Positions 63,109 through 64,000 of a stretch of 64,000 bases of DNA are shown here, one piece after another. The DNA is from Aureimonas endophytica (GTDB lineage Bacteria > Pseudomonadota > Alphaproteobacteria > Rhizobiales > Rhizobiaceae): positions 62,001 to 126,000 of the forward strand of contig NZ_BMIQ01000004.1 in NCBI RefSeq assembly GCF_014642635.1, read 5' to 3'. Under the pieces are notes generated by a model that was given only the letters and a program-made list of their open reading frames with translations, had not been told where the DNA came from and ran no database searches. Positions within the stretch are counted from its first letter, which is position 1. Each line of letters begins with the position of its first letter. The translations under genes were made by a program, and so were the position numbers.

Positions 63109-64000
63109 ATGAGCGAAACCACAGCCACACCCGAAAAGCCGAATCCCGCGCGCTCGACGCCGACGGGCTTCGAGGCGGCGATCGCCAAGGAAACCAAGGT
63201 CGCCGAGTTCGACCACTCCAAGCGCACGGCGCTCGGCCATCTCCAGCACTTCCTGCACGGCAACCCGACCATGGTGCCGGTGCTGGTGCTCGTCGTCAGC
63301 GTCGTCGTCTTCGGCCTGATCCTCGGCAGCCGCTTCTTCTCGCCCTTCACGATGACGCTGATCCTGCAGCAGGTGACGATCGTCGGCATCGTCGGCATCG
63401 CCCAGACGCTGATCATCCTCACCGCCGGCATCGATCTCTCGGTCGGCGCGATCATGGTCTTCTCGTCCGTGATCATGGGCCAGCTCGCCATCCATCACGG
63501 CATTCCGAGCCCGCTCGCGATCCTCGCCGGCATCCTGGTCGGCATGCTCTTCGGCTATCTCAACGGCATCCTCGTCGCGCGGGTGAAGCTGCCGCCCTTC
63601 ATCGTCACGCTCGGCACCTGGTCGGTCTTCCTCGCCATCAACTTCATCTATTCGGCGAACGAGACGATCCAGGCGCAGGAAGTGGCGGCGAACGCGCCGC
63701 TGCTCGGCTTCTTCGGCAATTCCTTCCGCGTCGGCGGCGCGGTGCTGACCTATGGCGCCGTGTTCATGGTGCTGCTCGTCGCGGTCTTCTTCTACATCCT
63801 CAACAACACGGCCTGGGGCCGGCACGTCTATGCGGTCGGCGACGACCCGGACGCGGCGCGCCTGTCCGGTATCCGCGTCGACCGCACGCTGATCTCGGTC
63901 TACATGATCTCCGGCTTCGTCTGCGCGCTGGCCGGCTGGGCGCTGATCGGCCGCCTCGGCTCGGTCAGCCCGACCTCCGGCGCGGAGGCCAATATCCAGT
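63109..64000 (+). CDS. frcC: Sugar ABC transporter permease, FrcC-like (partial, runs off the window)
   Basis: The first 297 residues of a BPD/ABC sugar permease of the RbsC/FrcC type. A strong AGGAGGAAAGG site precedes the ATG at 63109. After an N-terminal cytosolic stretch come multiple helices (MVPVLVLVVSVVVFGLILGS, TLIILTAGIDLSVGAIMVFS, FIVTLGTWSVFLAINFI), then the EAA-like AVGDDPDAARLSGIRV typical of the family. The C-terminus and the expected ATPase gene lie beyond 64000. Confidence 0.93.
   Translation, partial: MSETTATPEKPNPARSTPTGFEAAIAKETKVAEFDHSKRTALGHLQHFLHGNPTMVPVLVLVVSVVVFGLILGSRFFSPFTMTLILQQVTIVGIVGIAQTLIILTAGIDLSVGAIMVFSSVIMGQLAIHHGIPSPLAILAGILVGMLFGYLNGILVARVKLPPFIVTLGTWSVFLAINFIYSANETIQAQEVAANAPLLGFFGNSFRVGGAVLTYGAVFMVLLVAVFFYILNNTAWGRHVYAVGDDPDAARLSGIRVDRTLISVYMISGFVCALAGWALIGRLGSVSPTSGAEANIQ

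Overview
The window is 64 kb of a high-GC alphaproteobacterial chromosome, most probably Hyphomicrobiales (Rhizobiales). The evidence is gene content and order: parB-parA-rsmG-mnmG, mnmE, rho, hemJ-hemE, maf, aroE-coaE-dnaQ, secB, fxsA, a Tim44-like gene, mltA, hisF-hisE-coaA, hslU, DUF1402, DUF3563 and a frcBC-type sugar ABC transporter. This is the classic origin-proximal block of the group. No rRNA, tRNA, CRISPR array, insertion sequence or prophage was recognised.

Origin domain (about 0.4-33 kb). The 420 bp between divergent hemE and maf (17600-18019) carry degenerate DnaA-box-like 9-mers and an AT-rich tract beside maf, and are a strong oriC candidate. Genes to the left run mostly leftward and genes to the right mostly rightward. 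parAB lies 15 kb to the left, and five close matches to the ParB site parS (near 2971, 16063, 28970, 32790 and 51242) are spread over 48 kb. Housekeeping genes here cover tRNA modification (mnmG, mnmE), rRNA methylation (rsmG), termination (rho), heme (hemE, hemJ), shikimate (aroE), CoA (coaE, coaA), histidine (hisF, hisE), DNA and RNA exonucleases (dnaQ, nrnC), export (secB) and cell-wall turnover (mltA). Accessory genes interrupt this core: a class A beta-lactamase, two Uma2-fold proteins, a DUF255 thioredoxin-domain protein, an M50 (site-2 protease) homologue with a broken zinc motif, a gluconokinase/PQQ-glucose dehydrogenase pair and a vapBC toxin-antitoxin module.

Middle region (about 33-51 kb). 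This part is regulatory and metabolic: an SDR gene divergent from an ArsR-type regulator over a palindromic operator, an epoxide-hydrolase-type enzyme, a Tat-exported OpgG/OpgD-like glucan protein, two HWE histidine kinases with two single-domain response regulators, a LuxR-type solo, hslU without an adjacent hslV, a soluble globin-coupled chemoreceptor, an MFS transporter, a glutamine amidotransferase, and a YgeA-type racemase divergent from an Lrp-type regulator.

Right region (about 51-64 kb). DUF1402, an M20 dipeptidase, a membrane diguanylate cyclase, a BetA-like GMC oxidoreductase and a periplasmic 5'-nucleotidase, followed by a ROK regulator divergent from frcB-frcC (frcC runs off the window). 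Ten copies of two related REP-like inverted repeats (families A and B, distinguished by a compensated base pair in the hairpin stem) fill the gaps at 1-400, 19.1 kb, 52.4-53.1 kb and 59.6-60.2 kb.

No clear, wholly new multi-gene system is visible. The most worthwhile leads are the parS/oriC layout, including parS sites embedded in coding starts, the two-family REP array, the dead M50 homologue, the vapBC operator with three half-sites, and the LuxR solo with substituted ligand-pocket residues.
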